Assembly (NCBI GenBank): GCA_022824495.1
Contig: JAJDZU010000011.1
Location: 124,001 to 188,000, forward strand
Length of the DNA: 64,000 nt
Direction of reading: 5' to 3'
Origin: Chloroflexota bacterium
GTDB lineage: Bacteria > Chloroflexota > UBA11872
Below are positions 8,590 to 17,125 of this stretch, piece after piece. A model generated the notes under the pieces. It saw nothing but the letters and a program-made list of their open reading frames with translations. It had not been told where the DNA came from and made no database searches. The first letter of the stretch is position 1, and each line of letters opens with the position of its first letter. Position numbers and translations under genes: made by a program.

Positions 8590-10100
8590 GGCTCGCTGAA
8601 GTATCGATCCAACATTGGCAGCATATCGAGTGGGACATTGCGCGCGACGTCAGGCCGCCCGACAGCAAACCCTCGGTCGCCTGCCGAGGCCTCGTATCCA
8701 GACGGTCCGCCCGGTCCAAGTTCCAGGACCGGACGCTCCACCGTCTCGGCGCCCTCCTCAGTCGGCTTGATCTCCACGATCTCGAGTTGACCTTCAACAT
8801 TGAGTCGCTGCTCGGGCGCAAGGGTTTCCAGCGTGCCCTCCAGCGCGCGCCCGCTCGCTGCCGAGTCGCCGCCGCCTTGCGATCCGGCTGTGGCCTCGGC
8901 TCCTGCCTCGGCCTGGTCGTCGCCTGCGGCAGCACTCGCGGCGTCGCCGAGCGAGGTGCCTTCGTTGCCCGGCGTGTTAGCGCCGGCCAACGTCTCGGCG
9001 TCGGCGAGCTGTTGCGCAAGCTGGTCGAGCTGAGTCTGGAGTCCGCTGTCCGCCTCGACAGTGGTCCCGACAGCTTCAATCTCTTGCGCCAACTGCGCCA
9101 GCGCGCTACGGGCATCGGCCAGCTGCCCGCGCTCCAGCGCATCGGCGGCGGCGCGCATTTGACTCGCCAGACCTTCATCAAGGCCTTCAGCGCGTTGCGA
9201 CGCTTCGCGCAACCCTTCCGCCAACTCGTCCATTCGCGTGCTGTTCATGCCGGAAATCTGCTCGCCCAACGCACGCGCTTCGCCCGCCGCGGCCTGGAAG
9301 TCGCCACTGTCGAGGGCACGGCCAAGGCGACGCCCCTCGACCGTTCGCCGTAGTGCCTCACCGGCGGCCTCGGCGGCCAGTGCCGCGGGTGCGGCTTCCG
9401 GGTCGCGCTGGCGCTCAAGTTCGTCCATGGCGGCGCGAATCCGGTCAATCTGTGCCAGCACCGCCGGATCAGCCAGGGCCGGGGCTTCGCCCTCGGCGGC
9501 AGCCTCCAGGCTTTCCGCCAGCGCCGAGACCGGCGCTTGTCCGCCGAGGCGCGGCAGCACGTCGGCGGTCGCGGCAAGCGTGCCGATGGCCAGGGCCGCG
9601 ACGGCAACTGCCACGAGCGCCAGGTCGCCGCGGGGGAGCCTGTAGGGAAACGCAAGAGCCGCATTGACGCCGGCCAGAGCCCGGAGCGCGTCCCGGCGTT
9701 GTAGATCGCGCACCTGATCGTCGGCTCGCGAACCGGCGACAGCCGTGGACAACCGCTCGAACATCGCGAGCCGGCGGTCGTAGGCCAGGGCCGCTGTGAG
9801 CGGTGGTGGCGCCACCAGCGCCCGTGCCACCAACGCGACGACTGGGATCATCGCCACGCACAGCGACAGGGCGATTAGCAATCGAGGCAAGCCGAACCCG
9901 GCAGCGACGAGAACCACAAGGAGCGCCAAGCCAAAGGCGACGGCCAGAACGCGCGGTGCGGACTGGAGCGTCCGGTGGCGTTGCCAGCGCCGAGCCAGCG
10001 GGATCAGACGCTGCTCAAATGCATCGGAACCGTACGCCGTCGTGCGAAACGCCGGCCGCGAAACGCTGCGGGCTACCAGGAGCGAACGATCAACTCGCAT
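8586..10100 (-). CDS. Membrane-anchored coiled-coil protein of the MoxR cluster
   Basis: 504 aa of unrecognised family. Two adjacent membrane helices (about 51-70 and 73-94) and a third (about 160-178) are followed by a long Ala/Glu/Leu-rich helical region (about 190-370), with heptad-like segments such as LAEGLREASQRAEGLDEGLA. A low-complexity Gly/Ala/Ser linker (about 375-420) then leads to a conserved-looking C-terminal tail (DVARNVPLDMLPMLDRYFSE). It resembles large DUF4175-like helical proteins that start MoxR clusters in several phyla, but I cannot assign it firmly. It is the first gene of the cluster and overlaps moxR by 4 bases. A plausible role is a membrane scaffold or an ATPase-regulating partner. 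Confidence 0.8.
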   Translation of the reverse strand: MRVDRSLLVARSVSRPAFRTTAYGSDAFEQRLIPLARRWQRHRTLQSAPRVLAVAFGLALLVVLVAAGFGLPRLLIALSLCVAMIPVVALVARALVAPPPLTAALAYDRRLAMFERLSTAVAGSRADDQVRDLQRRDALRALAGVNAALAFPYRLPRGDLALVAVAVAALAIGTLAATADVLPRLGGQAPVSALAESLEAAAEGEAPALADPAVLAQIDRIRAAMDELERQRDPEAAPAALAAEAAGEALRRTVEGRRLGRALDSGDFQAAAGEARALGEQISGMNSTRMDELAEGLREASQRAEGLDEGLASQMRAAADALERGQLADARSALAQLAQEIEAVGTTVEADSGLQTQLDQLAQQLADAETLAGANTPGNEGTSLGDAASAAAGDDQAEAGAEATAGSQGGGDSAASGRALEGTLETLAPEQRLNVEGQLEIVEIKPTEEGAETVERPVLELGPGGPSGYEASAGDRGFAVGRPDVARNVPLDMLPMLDRYFSEP

Positions 10101-10178
10101 GGGAGTGTGCGCAGGGTCTAAGGGGCGCCACGAGGCTCCTGAGGATTACACCGGCCGCTGCCGGGCCGAGTCCACTGC

Positions 10179-11894
10179 TCAGGCATCGCGTTTCCAGGAT
10201 TGTGCGGCGCTCATGAGGTCTCGGGCTACTCGTCGACCGGCGGTCGTCGATGCTCCACTCATGGCGGCGATTTCCTCCACAGCCCGGTCCCCCTCAACGC
10301 TCAAGACATTGGTCCTCGTGTCTCCGTCCGCGTCCGACTTGGCCACGACAAAGTGTGAATCGCCGAACGCAGCAACGGGCGCCAGGTGGGTAATGCAAAG
10401 CACCTGGCGCCATGCGGCCAATGCCGACAGCTTCTGCCCGACGATGTCTCCAGCCCTTGGCCCTACGCCGACGTCAATCTCATCAAATACCAGCGTAGGC
10501 GTCTGGTCGACTTTCGCCAGCACCACCTTCAGTCCCAACAGGATCCGCGACCGCTCCCCCTCTGATGCGACCTCGGCCAGCGGCCGCAACGGCTGGCCCG
10601 GATTGACACTGAGCAGAAACGCAGCCTTATCGATCCCCGATTCATCGAACGCAACCGCTTCTGATCCATTCTCAACGGCCAGGCCGCGCGGATCGGCCTC
10701 TTGCGCCACTCGCACGTCAAACCTGGCCGCCGGCATATTCAGATCCGCCAGTTGGACGGCCACGGCGTCCGCGAGCACCGTTGCGGCATGCTGACGACGG
10801 TCAGACAGATCTGCGACCAGGGGAATCAGCCGGCGCCTGAGCCGCTCGGCGTGCTCTCGCAACTCCTGGCTTCGCGTGTCTCCATGGTCGAGCTCCAGGA
10901 GCCGAGCGCGGGCCGATTCGCCATAGGCGATCACGTCCTCCGGCGTATCGCCGTACTTACGGATCAGCGCCTCAATCTGGTCGAGGCGCTCATCAATCTG
11001 CTTGAGGCGTGCCGGATCGGCCTGCACGTCCTCCGCGTAGGCCTGCAACGCGAGCGCCAAGTCGTCAGCCAGTTCCTGCAGCTGCGCGGCCTGCTGAGCC
11101 AGCGGCGCGACCGCCGGATCGAGCGACGCCATCTCCTCGGCTGCTTCCCGCGTGGAGCCGAAGACATCGGGCACCGGGTCCAGCGTTTCTCCCTGCAGCC
11201 GGGCTGCCGCCTTCCCGGCCAGGTCTCGTAGCCGCTCGGCATTGGCCAGGACCTGACGATCCGTCCGCAGCCGTTCGTTTTCCCCGGCCGTTAGTCCGGC
11301 CGCGGAAATCTCCTCGACCTGAAAGGTCAACAGGTCGAGTTCACGCGCCGCTTCCCTGGCGCCGCGTTGAAGATCGTCGGCTTCCCGGCATGTGGCCCGC
11401 AATTCGCGCGTGAGGGTGGCCACGGCCTGACGCTGCGGCATCAGCCCGGCAAAACGATCCAGGTACTCGAGTTGCTGCGAGCCCCGAAAGAGCGACTGGT
11501 GCTCACCTGGCCCGTGCACGTCAACCAGCGTAGGACCCAGTTCCGCCAGCGCGCGCACGGGGACGGCCCGCCCATTTATTCGCGCGGTCGATCGGCCAGC
11601 GCCTCGAACTTCACGCGACAGGATCAGGGACTCATCAGCTTCTACACCGTAGGCGGCAAGCACCGCTTCAGACTGGGACGGGGTCGTGTCGAACACGGCT
11701 TCTACGTAGGCGCTTGGCGAACCCGATCGGACATCAGCCGGATCGGCGCGACGTCCCAAGACCAGCGCCAGCGCGTCGATCAGGATTGACTTTCCGGCGC
11801 CTGTCTCTCCGGTCAGGACGTTCAGCCCGGGTTCCAACGCGAGATCAACCGCGTCGATCAATGCGAAGTCGCGAACGCTGACGTGCCTGAGCAC
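10179..11894 (-). CDS. recN: DNA repair protein RecN
   Basis: 571 aa, an SMC-like ATPase that acts in double-strand-break repair. The N-terminal half has MLRHVSVRDFALIDAVDLAL and Walker A GETGAGKS (29-36). Two long coiled-coil arms surround a central region. The C-terminal half supplies the signature (VASEGERSRILLGLKVVLAK), Walker B (PTLVFDEIDVGVG) and the H-loop (QVLCITHLAPVAAFGD). Length is normal for RecN. The gene follows nadK with a 6-base gap, part of the tlyA-nadK-recN neighbourhood found in many bacteria. Confidence 0.96.
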   Translation of the reverse strand: MLRHVSVRDFALIDAVDLALEPGLNVLTGETGAGKSILIDALALVLGRRADPADVRSGSPSAYVEAVFDTTPSQSEAVLAAYGVEADESLILSREVRGAGRSTARINGRAVPVRALAELGPTLVDVHGPGEHQSLFRGSQQLEYLDRFAGLMPQRQAVATLTRELRATCREADDLQRGAREAARELDLLTFQVEEISAAGLTAGENERLRTDRQVLANAERLRDLAGKAAARLQGETLDPVPDVFGSTREAAEEMASLDPAVAPLAQQAAQLQELADDLALALQAYAEDVQADPARLKQIDERLDQIEALIRKYGDTPEDVIAYGESARARLLELDHGDTRSQELREHAERLRRRLIPLVADLSDRRQHAATVLADAVAVQLADLNMPAARFDVRVAQEADPRGLAVENGSEAVAFDESGIDKAAFLLSVNPGQPLRPLAEVASEGERSRILLGLKVVLAKVDQTPTLVFDEIDVGVGPRAGDIVGQKLSALAAWRQVLCITHLAPVAAFGDSHFVVAKSDADGDTRTNVLSVEGDRAVEEIAAMSGASTTAGRRVARDLMSAAQSWKRDA

Positions 11895-11900
11895 GCGCGC

Positions 11901-12764
11901 CTAGCCGGACCCGTGGACCGGGCGCGGCATCTCCCGCGGAACGCGCCAGCGCATCTTCTCGGCCAGCGTGGCGTAGAAGTAGTCGCTCTCGCGAAATCGC
12001 GCGAATCGAGCCAGGTGTTCGGATGCTCGGCACACCACTCGGTCACCTGAGGTCAGCAATTGATCGGTCTGGCCGTCGACGGAAAGCGTCGCCTCGTGCG
12101 TGGTGTGCGTGGTCAGTTCGACTCGCTCGTCATGCCCCACCACGATCGAATTGGCCGGCGTGAGGAATGGGACCAGCGGCGTCATCACCAGGTCGCGCAC
12201 TTCCGGGTGCAGCACCGGCCCCCCGGCTGCCTGGACGTACCCGGTCGTGCCCGTGGGAGTGGCCACGATCACGCCGTCCGACGTATAGGTCGTGAGCACC
12301 ACGCCGTTGATGCGGACCTCGACCTCGACGACCCGCGCCATGCGCCCGCGGCCAACCACGACATCGCCCGCGGCCAGGCCGGATCCGACGACGTTGTCCG
12401 CGCTGTGGTGCGTCCAGTCGATCAGGACTCGTTCTTCGATCCAATAGGCACCGTCCAGCACGTCGTTCAGACGCGCGTCGAACTCATCCGGCGTGAATTC
12501 TGTCAGGAACCCGAGGCGTCCATAGTTGACGCCCACGCAGACAGCCGCGAACGGGGCGGCTGCGCGAGCCGCGCGCAGCAGTGTTCCGTCGCCCCCAAAG
12601 GTGACCACTAGATTCGCGCCCGCCAAGTCATCCGGGCGATCGGTGATCTCCCACGACGATACGCACCACGCGTCGATACCTCGGGACTCAAGATGCTGCT
12701 GGGTACGCTGCGCGTGGGATACGGATGCGGCAATGCGCGGCTGAAACAGCAGGGCAACCCGCAT
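11901..12764 (-). CDS. nadK: NAD kinase
   Basis: 287 aa. It phosphorylates NAD+ to NADP+ in the cytosol. The hallmark VVTFGGDGTLLRAAR (GGDGT at 57-61) is present, followed by VGVNYGRLGFLTEF and the NAD-site segment VIVATPTGTTGYVQAAGGP. The family's C-terminal beta region is present (SIVVGHDERVELTTHTTHE). The start codon shares one base with the tlyA stop (TGATG), indicating coupled translation. A short Pro/Arg tail ends the protein. Confidence 0.96.
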   Translation of the reverse strand: MRVALLFQPRIAASVSHAQRTQQHLESRGIDAWCVSSWEITDRPDDLAGANLVVTFGGDGTLLRAARAAAPFAAVCVGVNYGRLGFLTEFTPDEFDARLNDVLDGAYWIEERVLIDWTHHSADNVVGSGLAAGDVVVGRGRMARVVEVEVRINGVVLTTYTSDGVIVATPTGTTGYVQAAGGPVLHPEVRDLVMTPLVPFLTPANSIVVGHDERVELTTHTTHEATLSVDGQTDQLLTSGDRVVCRASEHLARFARFRESDYFYATLAEKMRWRVPREMPRPVHGSG

Positions 12765-13564
12765 CAGCCACTCGCTACATCGCCGTCGCCTTCATCATAG
12801 TCGCTATGCGGAGCCGGCCACGGCGGCCGCAGCAACATAAAGGTCTCTTGGTTGCCATCACCTCCTGTCAGCGCGCTGGCCGTGGACCCGACCACACAGA
12901 TGTCATGACGGACTGCCCAGTCCAGGAAGTCGAGCAGCACTGCGTTTCGCACCCGCGCGTCCTTTATCACGCCGTCACGCGGAACCTGCATTCCTCGTAG
13001 CTCGAACTGCGGCTTGAGCAGCACCAGGGCCCACCGTGCGTGCGGTGCCGCGGTCAGCACGGCGGGCAACACGTCCAGCAGCCGAACGAAGGAGACGTCG
13101 ACCACGACGAGCTCTGGCGGCGGGGTCAGCAGGGGCAACTGGCGAGCGTCAGTGCGCTCGCGCACACGCACCCGCGGGTCGGCTCGCAGGTCCGGCGCAA
13201 GTTGAGCGCGCCCGACATCCACCGCCGTGACGTGCCGCGCGCCTGCTCGCAGAAGACAGTCGGTAAACCCACCGGTCGACGCCCCAATGTCCAGGGCAGC
13301 GGCTCCGTCCACGCCAAGCCCAAAGTGTTCAAGAGCCGCCGCCAGCTTTCGTCCGCCGCGGCTCACGTACTCGGTGGTGCGACCGCGCAACTCGATCTGT
13401 GCGTCACCTTCAGCGCGCCGCCCCGGACGCGTCTCAACCCGTCCGGCAACGACCACCAGGCCGTCCTTGACCATTTGGCGGGCTGCACTGCGGCTGCGCG
13501 CCAAGCCGCGGCGCACTAGTAGGTGGTCGAGACGAGCGCGGCGACCAGAGGTCCGATCGCCCAC
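12764..13564 (-). CDS. tlyA: TlyA family rRNA 2'-O-methyltransferase
   Basis: 266 aa. An N-terminal S4 RNA-binding domain (RLDHLLVRRGLARSRSAARQ) precedes an RrmJ/FtsJ-like methyltransferase fold: RGGRKLAAALEHFGL, the SAM-binding LDIGASTGGFTDCLLRAGA, VVDVSFVRL and LLKPQFE. TlyA enzymes 2'-O-methylate 16S and 23S rRNA, and some double as hemolysin-like proteins. The GTG start lies one base after the hisB stop and the stop overlaps the nadK start. The family call is firm. Which rRNA positions are modified cannot be told from sequence. Confidence 0.93.
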   Translation of the reverse strand: MGDRTSGRRARLDHLLVRRGLARSRSAARQMVKDGLVVVAGRVETRPGRRAEGDAQIELRGRTTEYVSRGGRKLAAALEHFGLGVDGAAALDIGASTGGFTDCLLRAGARHVTAVDVGRAQLAPDLRADPRVRVRERTDARQLPLLTPPPELVVVDVSFVRLLDVLPAVLTAAPHARWALVLLKPQFELRGMQVPRDGVIKDARVRNAVLLDFLDWAVRHDICVVGSTASALTGGDGNQETFMLLRPPWPAPHSDYDEGDGDVASG

Positions 13565-13565
13565 G

Positions 13566-14165
13566 TCAGTCGGTTAGCGTGCCCTTTGTGCTGGGCACGG
13601 CGCCGGCCCGGCGCGGATCCAGCGACGTCGCTTGGTCCAGGGCCCGCGCGAGGGCCTTGAAGATGGCCTCGGCCTTGTGGTGATCGTCGTCGCCGGCCAG
13701 CACGCGGACGTGAATCGCCGCTCCCATGTGCCGGGCCAGAGACCCGATGATGTGCGGCAGCAGGCTGGTCTCCAGGCCGCCAATCCTGTCCTGCTTGAAG
13801 TCGCCGTGGAAGGCCGAGAAGTCGCGCCCGGCCAGGTCCACCGCCACGTGCGCCAGCGCCTCGTCCATTGGCACGGTGGCGTCGCCCATGCGTTGAATCC
13901 CTTGCCGGTCGCCTAGGGCGTCGTTGAATGCGCGGCCCAGCACGATCGCCACGTCTTCGGCGGTGTGGTGCGCGTCAATGTGGAGGTCGCCCGTGGCATT
14001 GACCTCGATGTTGAAGAGGCCGTGCCGGGCAAGCTGGGCCAGCATGTGATCCAGGAACCCAATGCCGGTCCCACCGGAAAAGTCGCCGCCACCGTCAATC
14101 GCGACCGTCGCGTCCACCTGTGTTTCGGACGTGGTCCGCGCAACGCTCGCGCGCCGGTTAGCCAT
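13566..14165 (-). CDS. hisB: Imidazoleglycerol-phosphate dehydratase
   Basis: 199 aa, a stand-alone HisB for histidine biosynthesis (imidazole glycerol phosphate to imidazole acetol phosphate). The duplicated metal-binding motifs are intact: GIGFLDHMLAQLARHG with DAHHTAEDVAIVLG, and FHGDFKQDRIGGLE ... GDDDHHKAEAIFKALAR. There is no fused histidinol-phosphatase domain. It lies 36 bases after hisD in the same direction. No other his genes are present, so the pathway is split across the genome. Confidence 0.97.
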   Translation of the reverse strand: MANRRASVARTTSETQVDATVAIDGGGDFSGGTGIGFLDHMLAQLARHGLFNIEVNATGDLHIDAHHTAEDVAIVLGRAFNDALGDRQGIQRMGDATVPMDEALAHVAVDLAGRDFSAFHGDFKQDRIGGLETSLLPHIIGSLARHMGAAIHVRVLAGDDDHHKAEAIFKALARALDQATSLDPRRAGAVPSTKGTLTD

Positions 14166-14201
14166 GGAATCCTCGCCTCCAAAGGGACTGAGGCATTGTA
14201 G

Positions 14202-15551
14202 TCAGGACGAAACCCGGCGTTCGGCGGCCCGTGCGTGGCCTTCCAATCCCTCGGCCCGGGCCAGCCGCGCCGCCGCCGGGGCCAGTTCCGCCGCTCGGTC
14301 CGCCGACAGTCGCACGACCGAGACTGTCTTCAGGAACGAGCGTACGCCAACCGGCGAAGCAAAGCGGGCCGTTGCGCCGGTGGGCATGATGTGGCTGGGT
14401 CCCGCCACGTAGTCACCCAGCACCTCCGGCGACGCGCTGCCCAGGAACACGCCACCCGCATGCCGCACCAGCGGCAGCAACGCGTCGGGATCGTCCACGA
14501 GCAGGCACAGGTGCTCCGGTGCGTACTCGTTTGATAGTTCAATGGCCTGTGGCAGGTCGTCCACCACGCCCACCCCGCCGCGCTGCTCAAAGCTGTCCCA
14601 CGCCACCTCCGCGCGCGGCAGGGTCTCCAACTGCGCCGTAACCTCCCGCGCCACCTCGGCCGCGAAACCTGGATCGGTCGTCAGGGCGATCGGGCTGGCC
14701 GGCCCCCCATGCTCCGCCTGGGCAATCAAGTCGGCCGCCACCTCGGCCGCGTCCGCCGCGGCGTCGGCAATCACCAGCGTCTCGGTCGGGCCGGGCAGTA
14801 AGTCCACGCCAACCACGCCATAGAGCGCGCGCGTCGCCAGCATCACCCAGGCATTGCCAGGCGCCACGATCACATCGCAGCGGGGCACGCTCGGCGTTCC
14901 CAGCGCCAGCGCCGCAACGGCCTGGGCGCCGCCCAATCCAAACACGCGGTCTACGCCGGCCACAGCAGCCGCCGCAGCCATTGCCGGCGCAATGCCCTCA
15001 GACTTGATCGGTGTTGTTACTACGATCTCTCCAACACCCGCGGCTCGGGCGGGCACCGCAGACATCAACAGGCTGGAAATCAGTGGTGCCGCCTGCCCCG
15101 GGACATGCAGACCGGCTCGATCCACCGGAACCCACTTCTGGCCAATGCCCAGTTCGGACAAATCGAAGCCAGTGGGCATCTCACGCTCGTGATATGCGCG
15201 TATTCGCTCCGCCGCGAGCTCAATATCCGCTCGTAACTCCGGTTCGACCCGGCGGCTGGCGTCGGCCAGTTCCGCCGGCCCGATCTCGAACGTCGGCCCA
15301 ACGTGGTCGCCTAGCGCTCGCGCAATGCGACGCACGGCCGCGTCGCCTTCGTCTCGAACTTCACGAATCACACGTTCGACAAACCCGACCGGTGTCAACA
15401 TCTCGCCAAAGACGCGCGAAGCCGCCCGCACCGCGGACTCGTCGATCGCCACCAGATCCGGCGAACGCGCCAGGAGCGTGCGGCGCACTTCGCCGGCGCC
15501 GTGCACGATCCGCACGGGAGGGGCGCCAGACTGGTCGGACGAGGCGGACAT
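14202..15551 (-). CDS. hisD: Histidinol dehydrogenase
   Basis: 449 aa. It oxidises L-histidinol to L-histidine in two NAD+-dependent, zinc-assisted steps. The active-site segment NEYAPEHLCLLV supplies the catalytic Glu-His pair. Zinc ligands are visible as the Gln and His of IAQAEHGG, the Asp of EVLGDYVAGP and the His of GLEGHARA near the C-terminus. The NAD region GLHVPGQAAPLISSLLMSAV is slightly variant (the usual Tyr-Pro-Ser is Leu-Ile-Ser). It is upstream of hisB and downstream of dtd, all on the same strand. Confidence 0.96.
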   Translation of the reverse strand: MSASSDQSGAPPVRIVHGAGEVRRTLLARSPDLVAIDESAVRAASRVFGEMLTPVGFVERVIREVRDEGDAAVRRIARALGDHVGPTFEIGPAELADASRRVEPELRADIELAAERIRAYHEREMPTGFDLSELGIGQKWVPVDRAGLHVPGQAAPLISSLLMSAVPARAAGVGEIVVTTPIKSEGIAPAMAAAAAVAGVDRVFGLGGAQAVAALALGTPSVPRCDVIVAPGNAWVMLATRALYGVVGVDLLPGPTETLVIADAAADAAEVAADLIAQAEHGGPASPIALTTDPGFAAEVAREVTAQLETLPRAEVAWDSFEQRGGVGVVDDLPQAIELSNEYAPEHLCLLVDDPDALLPLVRHAGGVFLGSASPEVLGDYVAGPSHIMPTGATARFASPVGVRSFLKTVSVVRLSADRAAELAPAAARLARAEGLEGHARAAERRVSS

Positions 15552-15559
15552 CTGCGCAC

Positions 15560-16027
15560 CTACGCCTTGCGTCTCGGGATACGTCGGTCGTGACTGTCGA
15601 TGACGATCGTCACCGGTCCGTCGTTTACCAGCTCGACCTCCATCTGGGCCTGGAACTGCCCCGTGCGCACCGGCACGCCTCGGGAAGTCAATGCCGATTC
15701 CAGGTCATCGATGAGCCTTGCGGCCTGCTCCGGCGCCTCTGCGCCGATGAAGCTCGGTCGCCGGCCTTTGCGCGTATCCGCGATCAACGTGAACTGCGAC
15801 ACCAGCAAGATCTCGCCGACGGTGTCCAGCACCGACAGATTCATCCGGCCCGCATCGTCGGCCAGAATCCGCAGATTCGCCAGCTTGTCGGCCACGTAGT
15901 TCACGTCCGCCTCTTCGTCGCCCTTCGCGACGCCCGCCAGCACCACGAGTCCAGGTCCGATTGCCGCGTGTTCGCGACCATCGATACGAACCGAGGCCCG
16001 CGTCACACGCTGGACGACCGCTCGCAT
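15560..16027 (-). CDS. dtd: D-aminoacyl-tRNA deacylase
   Basis: 155 aa, the usual Dtd length. The enzyme removes D-amino acids, and glycine mischarged on tRNA-Ala, from tRNAs. The start MRAVVQRVTRASV, the active-site SQFTL (EILLVSQFTLIADTRKGRRP) and the C-terminal cross-subunit motif NDGPVTIVID are all present. The gene precedes hisD by 8 bases. Confidence 0.96.
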   Translation of the reverse strand: MRAVVQRVTRASVRIDGREHAAIGPGLVVLAGVAKGDEEADVNYVADKLANLRILADDAGRMNLSVLDTVGEILLVSQFTLIADTRKGRRPSFIGAEAPEQAARLIDDLESALTSRGVPVRTGQFQAQMEVELVNDGPVTIVIDSHDRRIPRRKA

Positions 16028-16060
16028 GTCCGCGTCTCGGGATTGCGACCGGCGGACCGG

Positions 16061-16414
16061 CTAGCTGGATTTACCGCTGGGGCGCGAGGCTTTTTCGGAT
16101 CCACCCGCTGAAGCACCCGCCTTGGCGGCGCCGTCCGACGAGCTCCCATTGCTCTTGGCCCCGTCGGACTTCACAGGCTTTGAATCCGACGTCTCGGGCG
16201 GCTTTCCGTCGTTCTTGAATTTCTTTCGCTCAGACGCGGATCGACTGTCGGTGGCATACCAGCCACTGCCCTTGAAAATGATTCCGGCCGGGTGAAATAC
16301 CTTCTTGAGCCTTCCACTGCATGCTTCGCAGGTCGACAACGGATCGTCGCTAAAACTCTGGAATACCTCGATCCGATTGCCGCAGTCCGAGCACTCGTAT
16401 TCGTAGGTCGGCAC
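16061..16414 (-). CDS. FmdB family zinc-ribbon protein
   Basis: A small protein of 117 aa. It starts at a GTG, giving VPTYEYECSDCGNRIEVFQ, the usual FmdB N-terminus, with a purine-rich stretch upstream. Two CxxC knuckles (ECSDCG and TCEACSGRLKK) form the zinc ribbon. The segment GIIFKGSGWYATD is typical of the family, and a charged Ser/Lys/Gly-rich tail follows. The function is unknown; these proteins are called putative regulatory proteins. It is the first gene of the long minus-strand run. An upstream ATG at base 16450 in frame is a less likely start. Confidence 0.88.
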   Translation of the reverse strand: MPTYEYECSDCGNRIEVFQSFSDDPLSTCEACSGRLKKVFHPAGIIFKGSGWYATDSRSASERKKFKNDGKPPETSDSKPVKSDGAKSNGSSSDGAAKAGASAGGSEKASRPSGKSS

Positions 16415-16618
16415 GACTCGACTTCTCCCGACGAAAAGGGGTCGGTGCAAACTGAATCAACCGGCACCGAAGTTGAGTATACGAAGGTGGACGCCGCGAA
16501 CCGGTGAGAAGCGCGGCCGCCTGGAAGCGTAAGCCTGAGCCTGACGCTCCGCCGACGGCCTTCGGGCTGGTGCTAGCATGAACCATTACTTGTGACTCAT
16601 GGGTCTGACCGGAGCGCC

Positions 16619-16966
16619 ATGCGATGCCAAGAGTGCGATCACCAAAACACCGAAGGCGCTTGGCTTTGCATTAACTGCGGGGCCAAGCTTCCCCGTCCGG
16701 AAACTCAGGACGCGTCGGCAGAATCATCCGACGCCCCGGCAGAATCCGCGGCCGAAAGCGACGAACCGAGCCGCTTCGCACCGCAGATCAGCGAGAACCT
16801 GCGCCGCCTGCGCGACCGAACCGAACGCGAGCGCGCGCGTCAGCGACCGGCCAGGCAGACTTCGCCTGGCTCCGGCGGTAGCTTCCTTGGCATTCCAATC
16901 ATGGTCTGGGGCCTGGTCGCCTTTGTCTTTGTCGCGTTCGTTTACGCGATGTCAGCGCTGCAGTAG
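16619..16966 (+). CDS. Zinc-ribbon membrane-anchored protein
   Basis: 115 aa. The start MRCQECDHQN is preceded by GGAG eight bases upstream. A single zinc ribbon (CQECDHQNTEGAWLCINCGA) is followed by an acidic Ser/Ala linker, a charged helix (ENLRRLRDRTERERARQR) and a C-terminal membrane helix (IMVWGLVAFVFVAFVYAM). This architecture of cytosolic zinc knuckle and tail anchor is common in small proteins of unknown role. It is divergent from the FmdB gene. A start 27 bases earlier is possible. Confidence 0.7.
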   Translation: MRCQECDHQNTEGAWLCINCGAKLPRPETQDASAESSDAPAESAAESDEPSRFAPQISENLRRLRDRTERERARQRPARQTSPGSGGSFLGIPIMVWGLVAFVFVAFVYAMSALQ

Positions 16967-16978
16967 TCGCGCGGCCAG

Positions 16979-16996
16979 CCGGGCGGCTCCGCCCGG
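16979..16996. terminator. GC-rich hairpin after the zinc-ribbon gene
   Basis: Inverted repeat CCGGGCGG-ct-CCGCCCGG starts 12 bases after the stop codon. There is no U-run, so it is a weak terminator candidate or a 3'-end stabilising hairpin. Confidence 0.35.
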
Positions 16997-17125
16997 ACTC
17001 GCCCTAGGTTCAAGCAAGGCTGCCGGTTACCGCAATACGCTGTCTTGTGACAGAACGCGATCGCCAAGCACCTACTCTTGCCGGCGGCTGCACGTAGAAG
17101 ATCCAGAGCTACTGCGCAGGATCCC

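Noticed and set aside
16476-16481. TATACT on the minus strand upstream of FmdB as a -10 box
   Set aside because: No acceptable -35 hexamer at 16-18 bases; the best is CCGGTT.
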